From assembly GCF_003719335.1 (NCBI RefSeq), contig NZ_RIAS01000008.1, positions 62,001 to 126,000 on the forward strand: DNA of 64,000 bases. The letters run 5' to 3'. The DNA is from Paenibacillus amylolyticus. GTDB taxonomy: Bacteria > Bacillota > Bacilli > Paenibacillales > Paenibacillaceae. Positions 54,169-62,393 of this stretch are shown one piece after another. Position 1 is the first letter of the stretch, and each line of letters starts with the position of its first letter. The position numbers and the translations under genes were made by a program. Below the pieces are notes generated by a model, which ran no database searches, had not been told where the DNA came from, and saw nothing but the letters and a program-made list of their open reading frames with translations.

Positions 54169-54705
54169 TTAATCTTCATAACGCAAATGCAGAGCTTTCA
54201 GATCAATCGCAAGGCCAGACACCAACATAAACATCTGTTTTGCATTGGACTGCAAAATCCGGTTCACCGAAGCCATTCTCGCTGCAAAAATTCGTTCCTC
54301 TTCTGACGGATGTAAACTGCCATGCATCTCATTTGTAATAATAAGTATTTTCCCCTGGTAGGATAGCAGTGTCTCTAGTAACCGTTGTGTTTCAACACGT
54401 TGCTGATCCAAGTCAGTTGCTTCTCTGAAACTCGCTGCCATCCAGGATGTCAGGCTATCCACAATCAACATGCGTTGATCGGCCAGAAAAAGATTGGATT
54501 CCCGATTAATCTGGTTCACCACTTCAGCAAGCTTTGGACCGTTCCCCGCCTGAATGGCACGATAATGAGCGGATGGCAATTCGGGAATAACGGAATCATG
54601 ATCACCAGTGGATAAATATACACCTTCCCGGCTCATTTGAGCCGCATATTGCAGCGCAAAGCGCGTTTTTCCGCTGCCTATACCGCCTGTGACCGTAATC
54701 AGCAA
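54169..54705 (-). CDS. CobU-like P-loop protein, possible adenosylcobinamide kinase/guanylyltransferase
   Basis: 178 residues. Walker A GGIGSGKT at residues 7-14, VYLSTGDHDSVIPE (where CobU has IATA...D), Walker B LIVDSLTSWM. The segment with the catalytic His in CobU (RI-x2-H-x3-RP) is not seen: the sequence there is IPELPSAHYRAI. TTG start at 54705, preceded by GGAGGAGGGAACGGA; the ATG at 54723 overlaps that site. Neighbour of PduO supports a cobalamin role; the activity is uncertain. Confidence 0.65.
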   Translation of the reverse strand: MLITVTGGIGSGKTRFALQYAAQMSREGVYLSTGDHDSVIPELPSAHYRAIQAGNGPKLAEVVNQINRESNLFLADQRMLIVDSLTSWMAASFREATDLDQQRVETQRLLETLLSYQGKILIITNEMHGSLHPSEEERIFAARMASVNRILQSNAKQMFMLVSGLAIDLKALHLRYED

Positions 54706-54741
54706 TCCGTTCCCTCCTCCCATACCTGTTCTATATAGATG

Positions 54742-55293
54742 TTACTCTGTCAGCGCTTTGAGCACTTTTTTCGACTCTTCAATGTTAGCCGCTGACAATG
54801 GAATGGTAGCGAACAGATTGCTTGGAGCATAGTTCACATCCTTGAACATCTGCATGTCCTCAAGCGGAATGCCATACAGGTGGGTTTCCTTTTTCATATC
54901 AGATCCATCGTCGCCCTTCCCTTTTTCAACCAATACAGATCCCTCAAATACACCGCGTTCATATTTCTTGGGATCAAATGTATCGTCCAGCGGGACATTC
55001 GAGCCATTCTGACCATACTGTTTCATATCATTTTCAGGCAAAATAAAGATATCGTGGCTGCCAGCGGCATATTCAACCAATATTTTTTGGACATCGTACA
55101 TCGCACTTGTAATGATTTCTACTTTTGGCTCTTCACCAAGCTTTTGCTGCAGCTTTGTTTGCAATTGCTCCGAAATACCCGATGGATTACCCTGGTTATC
55201 AATAATAAACACCGTAAATCCATCTTTACCGCCGCATCCGGCTAATATAAAGATTAATGAAATTATTGCGGCAAGTCCCCAAAATCTTTTCAT
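54742..55293 (-). CDS. Lipoprotein of unknown function
   Basis: 183 residues. Lipobox LAGC at residues 17-20 after FWGLAAIISLIFI. The mature part has VEIITSAMYDVQKILVEYAAG and a Lys/Asp-rich stretch; no known family. It lies immediately upstream of the CobU-like gene in the same direction, so it may be a binding or sensing lipoprotein. RBS AAAGGGGGAGCTGGA. Confidence 0.75.
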   Translation of the reverse strand: MKRFWGLAAIISLIFILAGCGGKDGFTVFIIDNQGNPSGISEQLQTKLQQKLGEEPKVEIITSAMYDVQKILVEYAAGSHDIFILPENDMKQYGQNGSNVPLDDTFDPKKYERGVFEGSVLVEKGKGDDGSDMKKETHLYGIPLEDMQMFKDVNYAPSNLFATIPLSAANIEESKKVLKALTE

Positions 55294-55393
55294 TCCAGCT
55301 CCCCCTTTAGTCTCCTAACTCCAATATATCACAATTGTTCCACGCAAAAAAATAACCCGTCTATTCAACAATTATATTAAAGTAAATAGCAAA

Positions 55394-55417
55394 AAGGAGA
55401 CCCTTTCGGACCTCCTT
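55394..55417 (-). terminator. Terminator downstream of the Spo0E-like gene
   Basis: AAGGAGACCC/GGACCTCCTT-type stem (one mismatch) followed by a T run on the minus strand. Confidence 0.6.
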
Positions 55418-55480
55418 CTCTACCGTGTTACAAATTATATCATTCTACATGTTCCCAGCGTATATCCATCAACCCGATAT

Positions 55481-55747
55481 TTACTTCGGTTTGACAGGAT
55501 TAGCCTTCATGTATTCGTTAATCTTTAAGTCCAGCAAACTGCTGATCTCAATCACAATATCGGACGTAAATGATTTCTCTTCCAGGAAAATCTGTTCCAT
55601 TTTGCTGCGAAGCATGCGGATCTCATCTTCCAAGGAAATGTTATGCAAGGATGCGTCATCAGGGTTCACCAACCATCGGTCGCCATGATCGCTTTCTGCC
55701 AGAACGTGTCCACGATTCGTCGGTAAATCATATTCAACACAAAACAA
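55481..55747 (-). CDS. Spo0E-like aspartyl-phosphate phosphatase
   Basis: 88 residues. The C-terminal half (about 40-85) fits the short Spo0E family: EDEIRMLRSKMEQI...TSDIVIEISSLLDLKINEYM, with SSLLD in place of the usual SQELD motif. Such proteins dephosphorylate Spo0A. The N-terminal 38 residues have no family match. Start: TTG at 55747 six bases after GAGGAGGGG; the ATG at 55795 has no ribosome site. The SQELD substitution may alter or abolish activity. Confidence 0.65.
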   Translation of the reverse strand: MFCVEYDLPTNRGHVLAESDHGDRWLVNPDDASLHNISLEDEIRMLRSKMEQIFLEEKSFTSDIVIEISSLLDLKINEYMKANPVKPK

Positions 55748-55889
55748 AGCTAACCCCTCCTCGGAAAATAATTTTCCAAATATATGAAATCTCATTTCAA
55801 ATTGAAATTATATCATAATATTTTGTAAAAGAAAGTATTTTTTTGGAAAAGTTCCAAATGCCTTATTTATACTGTACCTCTTGTTTGTA

Positions 55890-57098
55890 TTAACCCTCTT
55901 TTTGAACTTTGTAAACAAAATTCCCGATACGTTCCAAAGCTTCGTTTAACTGCGATACGGAGGTCGCATATGAGCAACGTAAAAATCCTTCCCCTTGCGG
56001 GCCAAAAACGTTACCTGGCACAGCAGCCACCTTGTTCTCGGTTAACAATCGTTCAGCAAACAGATCGGAGCTCAGGCCTGTCTTCTGAATACTCGGAAAA
56101 GCATAGAACGCTCCCTGAGGTTCATGACAATCCAGTCCGATATCACGGAACCCCTGTACAATCAAACGTCTGCGCTGATTATAGGATTCAACCATTCGGT
56201 CTTTCTCACCCAGTCCATTCGTCAATGCTTCAAGTGCAGCTACCTGCCCCATTGCTGGTGCACACATCACCGTGTACTGGTGAATTTTGAGCATTGCTGC
56301 AATAAGTTCGGGATGTCCACACATATATCCGATCCGCCAGCCTGTCATCGCAAACGCCTTGGAAAAACCGCTCACCAAAATCGTGCGATCTTTCATACCA
56401 GGAATTGAAGCGAAGCTGACATGTTTTTGATTATACGTCAATTCGGCATAAATTTCGTCAGCAATGACGATCAGATCATGTTTTTTGACGACTTCTGCGA
56501 TCGGTAGCCAGTCTTCATAAGTCATAATTGCCCCTGTAGGATTGCTCGGATAACATAAAATAACGACCTTGGATTTCGGTGTAATGCTAGCTTCCAGCGC
56601 TTCAGCCGTTACCTTGAACTGATCTTTTGCATATGTCTCTACCCCAACAGGAATACCTCCACCGATGGATGCAATAGGGGAGTAAGCTACATAAGATGGC
56701 TCCGGGATTAGAATCTCGTCACCGGGCACGATCAATGCACGCAAAGCAAGGTCAATCGCTTCACTTCCACCTACGGTGACAATAATCTCGTCTTTTGGAT
56801 CGTACTTGGTATCAAACTGTGTATCCAAATAATCGCTAAGTGCTTCACGCAGCTTCGGCATACCTGCATTTGATGTATAACTAGTCATGCCTCTTTCAAG
56901 AGAGTATACACAAGCTTCACGCATATGCCACGGTGTTACAAAATCCGGCTCGCCTACACCAAGCGTGATGATATCTTTATTGTCGCCCACCAGATCAAAA
57001 AACTTGCGGATGCCGGATGGCGGGATCTGCTTCACAAGCGGAGCCAAATATGAGGACATTGTTTTGTTATTCCCGGTTGTCTGTTCATTCACTATCAT
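55890..57098 (-). CDS. alaT: PLP-dependent aminotransferase, AlaT/YugH-like
   Basis: 402 residues, class I aminotransferase. PLP Lys in VSGFSKAFAMTGWRIGY (about 255), YPSNPTGA (about 190) and LRCSYATS for the C-terminal Arg. Order with the Lrp-like gene just upstream (14-base gap) matches yugHG of Bacillus subtilis, which encode alanine transaminase AlaT and its regulator AlaR. RBS AAGGAAGATGTGTC. The substrate is inferred from this order. Confidence 0.82.
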   Translation of the reverse strand: MIVNEQTTGNNKTMSSYLAPLVKQIPPSGIRKFFDLVGDNKDIITLGVGEPDFVTPWHMREACVYSLERGMTSYTSNAGMPKLREALSDYLDTQFDTKYDPKDEIIVTVGGSEAIDLALRALIVPGDEILIPEPSYVAYSPIASIGGGIPVGVETYAKDQFKVTAEALEASITPKSKVVILCYPSNPTGAIMTYEDWLPIAEVVKKHDLIVIADEIYAELTYNQKHVSFASIPGMKDRTILVSGFSKAFAMTGWRIGYMCGHPELIAAMLKIHQYTVMCAPAMGQVAALEALTNGLGEKDRMVESYNQRRRLIVQGFRDIGLDCHEPQGAFYAFPSIQKTGLSSDLFAERLLTENKVAAVPGNVFGPQGEGFLRCSYATSVSQLNEALERIGNFVYKVQKEG

Positions 57099-57111
57099 GA
57101 CACATCTTCCT

Positions 57112-57612
57112 TTACGGCGAGATCATGAGACGGTTGTCTTCCTGATGGTCTTCAAAAATAATCCCGTCCTGCTTATATTTTTTAAGAATAAAATTCGTCT
57201 TGGTTGACAGTACTGAATCAATCGGAGACAGCTTCTCCGATACAAAGTTAGCCACTTCACGCAGATTGCCGCCCTCTACTTCAACAAGTAGATCATAAGC
57301 TCCTGACATGAGGTACACGGACTTCACTTGCGGATAAAGATAGATCCGTTCAGCAATCCCTTCAAAGCCACGCCCACGCTCGGGTGTAATCTGAACTTCG
57401 ATCAGGGCCGTCACTTTCTCATCATCGATTTTGCTCCAGTTCACTACCGTTGCATATTTGACGATGACGTGTTCTTCTTCAAGCTGTGCTACAGCAGCTT
57501 TGATTTTATCTTCCGACTCCCCCAGCAGCGTTGACAGCAGTGCGGGAGTCCTTCTCGCGTCTTCCTTCAACAGATCCAGAACTTTGAGTTGCAGATCGTT
57601 CAACTCTTTCAT
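57112..57612 (-). CDS. alaR: Lrp/AsnC-family regulator, AlaR-like
   Basis: 166 residues. Winged helix (about 5-60: LKVLDLLKEDARRTPALLSTLLGE) and RAM effector domain (about 70-145: VNWSKIDDEKVTALIEVQITPERG, YLMSGAYDLLVEVEG). First gene of the pair with the aminotransferase. RBS GAGGGAAAACG. In Bacillus the orthologue activates alaT in response to alanine. Confidence 0.85.
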   Translation of the reverse strand: MKELNDLQLKVLDLLKEDARRTPALLSTLLGESEDKIKAAVAQLEEEHVIVKYATVVNWSKIDDEKVTALIEVQITPERGRGFEGIAERIYLYPQVKSVYLMSGAYDLLVEVEGGNLREVANFVSEKLSPIDSVLSTKTNFILKKYKQDGIIFEDHQEDNRLMISP

Positions 57613-57696
57613 CGTTTTCCCTCCAGCGTCATCCAGGTTCCTAAAATGAATTAATACTTATATTACATGAATTCAACGTTGGTGCATAGACAAAAG

Positions 57697-57725
57697 ACCG
57701 CCTGCCCTCAATTCAGGCAAGCGGT
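57697..57725 (-). terminator. Terminator downstream of the coat-protein gene
   Basis: ACCGC-CTGCC / GGCA-A-GCGGT stem with an AATTCA loop; T-rich on the minus strand. Confidence 0.6.
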
Positions 57726-57768
57726 GGTATGGTCTATAGCGTCATGCTTCAAAACCCTTATCTACAGG

Positions 57769-58152
57769 TTACATGTAATAAGGGTTGCCGTAATTCGGTT
57801 GACGCGGAGACACATTCGGTATCTGGCTGTAAGAATTATTTTGTGCATTTTTCTCTTGCACAAATTGCTGACACTTCTGCTGTGCCTGGTGTGCTGACTG
57901 AATCTGTTTATCCACGTCCTGACGAGGTGCTTTGGCGGAAGCCGAATACATATTGTTCTGCTGCATCAGGTTAAACAGTTCACCTTGCAGTCGGAGTGTA
58001 TCATTCGTCAAATCATTGAACATACTGCGAACCATAGGGCATGAAGATTCTGTTGTAGCTGTTGTGTATTCGCGCGAAGTTCGTCTCAGATCAGCAAGAA
58101 TCGTTTTTAACAAATCCTGTTCTTGCATGAAATTACCGCTTTGATTATACAT
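57769..58152 (-). CDS. CotF-family spore coat protein
   Basis: 127 residues. Helical CotF/YhcQ-type core (LLKTILADLRRTSREYTTATTE, SMFNDLTNDTLRLQGELFNLM) and a Gln/Asn/Pro/Tyr-rich tail ending GNPYYM. Presumed structural component of the spore coat. RBS ATAGGAGGAAAACAC. Downstream of the shorter related gene at 58207. Confidence 0.8.
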   Translation of the reverse strand: MYNQSGNFMQEQDLLKTILADLRRTSREYTTATTESSCPMVRSMFNDLTNDTLRLQGELFNLMQQNNMYSASAKAPRQDVDKQIQSAHQAQQKCQQFVQEKNAQNNSYSQIPNVSPRQPNYGNPYYM

Positions 58153-58206
58153 GTGTTTTCCTCCTATGTGCTTATTTATCGCTGCAGGCTGTCTTTAGAT
58201 GTGAAG

Positions 58207-58440
58207 CTATTGGGATTGGGACGGTGCAAAAGATTGATGCTGATGCAACGTTTGAATCAATGTGTTCATATGTTGCTCATGAGAGCGAACATATTGATTC
58301 AATGCCTGTTGAATAGCCGGATGTGTGGATATAGAAGCTGTAGCTGCACATTGCTTGATCAGCATCTCCTCGTTCGAGATGGAATCGGCAATGTAGTTTA
58401 ATTCCTTTGGGCTCAGGGCTTGCATTTGTGAATGTTGCAT
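58207..58440 (-). CDS. Small CotF-like spore protein
   Basis: 77 residues, Gln/His/Ser-rich and helical: LSPKELNYIADSISNEEMLIKQ and QHMNTLIQTLHQH. Resembles the N-terminal helical region of CotF-family spore proteins. RBS TAGGAGGTACGACGTAC. Forms a two-gene unit with the CotF-like gene. Confidence 0.7.
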   Translation of the reverse strand: MQHSQMQALSPKELNYIADSISNEEMLIKQCAATASISTHPAIQQALNQYVRSHEQHMNTLIQTLHQHQSFAPSQSQ

Positions 58441-58535
58441 GTACGTCGTACCTCCTAGATCTAAAGTTTATGCGAGTTTATTGTTACCTTGAATGACAAA
58501 ACTATACCAATGTGATGACAAAGGAGTTGTTTCAG

Positions 58536-59756
58536 ATGGATCTCGTATATGGCACACCTTACTGGCCTTCAACTTATAAATCGGATGTGGATTATCCCAC
58601 GTTAAACAGCGATACCTCTTGTGACTGCCTGATTATTGGCGGCGGTATGGGAGGCGCCCTGACCTCCAGGTTGCTTGCGCAGCGTGGAATCGATACTGTG
58701 GTCATTGATAAGCGAAAAATCGCGCATGGAAGCAGTTCAGCCAATACAGGCCTGCTACAATATACCAATGACAAAACGTTGACATCATGTATCAACACAT
58801 TTGGAGAAGAAAAAGGGGTTCGCTTTTATCAATTGTGCCGTGAAGCCATGCAGCAGCTTACCGAAATTGCTGGAAGTTTGCAAACCGATCCCTGGTTTAT
58901 TCCGCGAACCAGTTTTTGTTTTGCCAGCTCTGAAGAAGATGTTGCTATCTTGGAGGAAGAATATCGAACGTTGCAAAAGTATGGATTTGATGCAGAGCTA
59001 TGGAACCCAGATCAAATTCAAAGTCATTTTTCATTCACAAAACCAGCGGCTCTTTATACAAAGGGAGATGCGGAAGTAAATCCGTTTCGCTTTGTGCAAG
59101 GCTTGTTTGAATCAGCTACTAAGCATGGGGCACGAATCTACGAACAAACCGAAATGATTCACTGTGACTATGATGATGAGGGGGTATGGTGTTATACGCC
59201 CCATGGCAAAATCCGAGCTAAACAGGTTGTCTATGCTGCCGGATATGAAACTCAGGAGATTAAAAAAGACAACGGAGCCTATCTGAAAGCAACGTATGCG
59301 ATTACCACTAAACCTCTCCCCGATCTGAGCCTCTGGCATGAACAAGCGATGATCTGGGAAACAGCACGTCCTTATTTGTACATGCGCACCACGCCGGATA
59401 ATCGAATTATTGCCGGAGGACTCGATGAAGAAATACCAAACAAGGATCAGCGCGAGCTTCGTGCAAAGAACCAAAGTGATGTTTTGTTAGAAGAGGTCAA
59501 ATCGTATTTCCCGCTTGACGCGCTTGAGGTGGATTATGCTTGGGGTGCTGTGTTTGGTAATACACATGATGGCCTTCCCCTCATTGGTACGCATCCAGAT
59601 CACCCGCACTCATACTTTGTCGAAGGGTACGGAGGGAACGGAACGGTGTACAGCATGATTGCGGCCTCCCTAATAACCGATGCCATTAGCGGCGTCCAGA
59701 ATGAAGATATGAAGCTGTTTTCTCTGACAAGAACGAACAAACCATCTCCAATTTAA
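58536..59756 (+). CDS. FAD-dependent oxidoreductase (DAO/glycine oxidase-like)
   Basis: 406 residues. Rossmann dinucleotide site CLIIGGGMGGALTSRLL (about 33-50), second half with YAAGYETQ and the C-terminal GLPLIGTHPDHPHSYFVEGYGGNG FAD clasp. Relatives oxidise amines and amino acids such as gamma-glutamyl-putrescine or D-amino acids. ATG at 58536 after AAAGGAGTTGTTTCAG; earlier starts overlap. Convergent with the MFS gene. Confidence 0.88.
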   Translation: MDLVYGTPYWPSTYKSDVDYPTLNSDTSCDCLIIGGGMGGALTSRLLAQRGIDTVVIDKRKIAHGSSSANTGLLQYTNDKTLTSCINTFGEEKGVRFYQLCREAMQQLTEIAGSLQTDPWFIPRTSFCFASSEEDVAILEEEYRTLQKYGFDAELWNPDQIQSHFSFTKPAALYTKGDAEVNPFRFVQGLFESATKHGARIYEQTEMIHCDYDDEGVWCYTPHGKIRAKQVVYAAGYETQEIKKDNGAYLKATYAITTKPLPDLSLWHEQAMIWETARPYLYMRTTPDNRIIAGGLDEEIPNKDQRELRAKNQSDVLLEEVKSYFPLDALEVDYAWGAVFGNTHDGLPLIGTHPDHPHSYFVEGYGGNGTVYSMIAASLITDAISGVQNEDMKLFSLTRTNKPSPI

Positions 59757-59805
59757 AACGCAAAAACGAATAGGATGAAACACAGCTTCATCGTGTAAAA
59801 TGACA

Positions 59806-59854
59806 AAAAGGGTACAGCTAAGGGGAAAACTCCCCCCTCTTGCTGCATCCTTTT
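59806..59854. terminator. Bidirectional terminator
   Basis: AAAAGGGTACAGC...GGGG/CCCC...GCTGCATCCTTTT stem with A and T tracts, between convergent genes. Confidence 0.7.
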
Positions 59855-59871
59855 ATTTTTTTTATTAACTT

Positions 59872-61080
59872 TTATGAATCACGTGCTGTCGTCTTGATCA
59901 AAAGTTTCCTCATAAACATCCAGCCAAAGAGCGGAAAAGCCCCCAGGATGATAATGAGCCAGATTAACACTTTAGTAGATGGGGAGTTTAGCACCGTAAT
60001 CATAAATACGGTCAAGCCAAAAAGCCGCCCGCACATCAGACTGAGTTCCCTTAATACGACAAGTTCAACCCTTTTCTCCACATTTTCGCCGCTCGTGCCC
60101 ATCATGTCGAAACCTGCGGAGATCATCGGCAAAATATATAGCGGCATGGCTATAGCACTTCCGATTCCCATAAAGAGAAGTGTTCCATAAGTCACTTTCC
60201 AAAGCAGAGGTAACAACACCAAAAGCAGCAGTACGGAACCTGTTAACATCCCTTTAGATCGGTAATGAGGTTTAAACCATTTTCCTGCAGCCCAGTAACT
60301 GACTAATGCCACAGCTGAAGTAATAAGAGAAAATTGTCCAAGTTTATACTCCTGGGTTGTCGCCAGATAAACAAGCAGTGCAATCAAAAAGGCAAATACC
60401 CCTTCCCGAACGCCTTGGGCAAACAGCCCCATGGAGAGCGGACGCCAAGGACTCTTTGGTGTGGATAATTGCCGAATGGGCTCTGACCAGCAGTATGTTC
60501 CACTAACTTTTCGTTTTTTCAGAAAAAAACTGAAGATCACTGCGATGATATAAATGACAAGAGATACGGTGAATATAAGCTGATATCCTGTATTATCTGC
60601 CATACGTGAAATAATGAGCCCCGAAAACCACGGCCCAACAATGCCTGTCATGGAGCCCAGCAAGCCAACCCAGCCATTAAACAAGTCCCTATTTTCTCGA
60701 TCCGTCACTTCGAAATAAACGACATTAAAGGCAATCCAGAACAACCCCAATGCACAACCTAGGAGCAACCCCAGCGGCCAGATCCAATCCACCGCGCTCT
60801 TTCCCGTCCAAAGCACAAGCATATAGAAAACACCAGATAATGCTGTCCCAAGCCTCAAAGCACTCATTTTATTATGTTCCTTGACCCACTTCCCCGCGAG
60901 CCAAAACGTGATGCCAATAGCCAGTTGCTGACTGATGGTAAACCAGCCGAGCATCGCGTAATCTGGACGGCTTTTCCATAGAAACACGTTCAAAAACGTA
61001 CCGGACAATGCTCCGGCTAACGCAAACAATCCATTCACGCCTAAAAGCAGAATGGATTGTCTTCCCAAAGTAATCTTCAT
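59872..61080 (-). CDS. MFS transporter
   Basis: 402 residues, about 12 membrane helices in two halves joined by a basic loop (FLKKRKVSGTYCW). No drug- or sugar-specific motif recognised. ATG at 61080 after GGAGGAGGGGCAG; ATG at 61098 is not preceded by a ribosome site. Substrate unknown. Confidence 0.85.
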   Translation of the reverse strand: MKITLGRQSILLLGVNGLFALAGALSGTFLNVFLWKSRPDYAMLGWFTISQQLAIGITFWLAGKWVKEHNKMSALRLGTALSGVFYMLVLWTGKSAVDWIWPLGLLLGCALGLFWIAFNVVYFEVTDRENRDLFNGWVGLLGSMTGIVGPWFSGLIISRMADNTGYQLIFTVSLVIYIIAVIFSFFLKKRKVSGTYCWSEPIRQLSTPKSPWRPLSMGLFAQGVREGVFAFLIALLVYLATTQEYKLGQFSLITSAVALVSYWAAGKWFKPHYRSKGMLTGSVLLLLVLLPLLWKVTYGTLLFMGIGSAIAMPLYILPMISAGFDMMGTSGENVEKRVELVVLRELSLMCGRLFGLTVFMITVLNSPSTKVLIWLIIILGAFPLFGWMFMRKLLIKTTARDS

Positions 61081-61211
61081 CTGCCCCTCCTCCATCACCT
61101 GATGCCAGCTTACGTGGACAGGCGGCTCTTAAGGGTTAACGTACCCCAAGCCGGAGGAAAACATGATGAATCTTTGGTGTTGTATAAAATTAGTTTTCAA
61201 ACCAATGTAAT

Positions 61212-61781
61212 CTATTCGTGTGCACTCAGGTTCTGAATCAAACGCAAACGGTCATCCTCAGACAAACTGTATTGAACCTGGAAACAACCAGAGCACACGT
61301 AAGTCAGCACCGTAAATGGAGATGACAAGACAACGCCTTTTCCAGAAGCTGCATTAGCCATTGGTGTGAAGGTATCCTGACTCGCTGTCTGCGTTCCAGC
61401 TAGAATCATAAATTCACGGCAGTTCGGACACTCGGGTACTTCCTCTTGCTGATCCAGTTGCTTTTCTACACCTTGTTCATATTGAATCAGATCGTTGCCC
61501 TCATCTGCATATTTGTTCAAAGTACGAAGTTCTGGCAACTTCAGCTCCACTTCATCGCCCCAAAGCGAAGTCAGGTCTGAAATTTGCTCTTTGTCATTTG
61601 AAATATTTTCCATGTCGAACTCTTCTTCACTGTCATCATTCTCTTCGTCGCCGATGTTAATGTTCAGTGTACGGTAACCCTTCAATTCATTGTGACAATA
61701 CGGACACTCTTCTTCCGGACCCAGTTCCTCATCCCAAACAATCTCGGTTTGGCACCAAGGGCATATCGTTGTTTCCATCAT
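61212..61781 (-). CDS. Zinc-ribbon protein, unknown function
   Basis: 189 residues. N-terminal zinc ribbon (CPWC near residue 7, CPYC near 26), an acidic linker (about 45-120) and a second ribbon (CPNC about 117, CSGC about 163). No catalytic motif. It ends the run DUF350 - 27-residue peptide, in the same direction. RBS AAAGGTTGATAC. Confidence 0.72.
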   Translation of the reverse strand: MMETTICPWCQTEIVWDEELGPEEECPYCHNELKGYRTLNINIGDEENDDSEEEFDMENISNDKEQISDLTSLWGDEVELKLPELRTLNKYADEGNDLIQYEQGVEKQLDQQEEVPECPNCREFMILAGTQTASQDTFTPMANAASGKGVVLSSPFTVLTYVCSGCFQVQYSLSEDDRLRLIQNLSAHE

Positions 61782-61811
61782 GTATCAACCTTTCTCTTTC
61801 ATTTCACATAA

Positions 61812-61895
61812 TTACGTATTTAACACATAGATCACACCGATGGCAAAAAATACAATCGATGCCGCAAACAAAATCCGTATCAATATTTTCATCAT
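61812..61895 (-). CDS. 27-residue hydrophobic membrane peptide
   Basis: MMKILIRILFAASIVFFAIG continues to a VLNT end: one membrane helix and a two-Lys/Arg start. GGGGGATCG lies immediately before the tandem ATGs, and it sits 9 bases after the DUF350 stop and about 30 before the zinc-ribbon start, so the three genes form one transcript. Too short for the usual gene finders. Confidence 0.5.
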   Translation of the reverse strand: MMKILIRILFAASIVFFAIGVIYVLNT

Positions 61896-61903
61896 CGATC
61901 CCC

Positions 61904-62323
61904 CTAGATAATGCTTGCGCCAATAACAAAGGACAGTGAGACAGAAATGATCATGGATATCAATCCAACTGCACGGTTATCTGCTTCAATCTCCCGGTCA
62001 ATTGAAAACACCGGCGTCAGGAACTCGAACAAAAAATAAGCAATGAGCAGCAAAATAAACCCGACAATAGACCATGTCATTGCTTCATATACAGAAGATT
62101 TGGCCTGAATACAAAAACGGAGTACGTTGCAAATTCCGAAGATTTTCCCGCCTGTAGCCATAGCCACAGCCACATTGCCTTTTTTGATCTCCGTCCAGCA
62201 TTTATATTTGGTCACCAGTTCGAAGCAAGCGAGAAAAACAAGCAGCTCCATAATGGCAACCGAGAAGAAACCGAGGACCATCCCCAGCGGATGAGACAGC
62301 AGTCCGTCAATCGCTTCTTTCAC
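61904..62323 (-). CDS. DUF350 family membrane protein (YshE-like)
   Basis: 139 residues, four membrane helices in two DUF350 repeats. IDREIEADNRAVGLISM is the family-conserved segment. In Bacillus subtilis the same family gene (yshE) follows mutS2, as here. RBS AATGGGGAG. Function unknown. Confidence 0.85.
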   Translation of the reverse strand: MKEAIDGLLSHPLGMVLGFFSVAIMELLVFLACFELVTKYKCWTEIKKGNVAVAMATGGKIFGICNVLRFCIQAKSSVYEAMTWSIVGFILLLIAYFLFEFLTPVFSIDREIEADNRAVGLISMIISVSLSFVIGASII

Positions 62324-62340
62324 TCCCCATTCTCCTTCCG

Positions 62341-62373
62341 AATCTGCTGTCCGACTTCACTGGACAGCAGATT
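62341..62373 (+). repeat. Hairpin between mutS2 and the DUF350 gene
   Basis: CTGCTGTCC / GGACAGCAG (9 bp perfect, extended by AAT/ATT), with the T tract on the plus strand only, so it could terminate plus-strand transcription but not the minus-strand genes. Confidence 0.6.
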
Positions 62374-62393
62374 TTTTTTCATTCATGTTCAGG

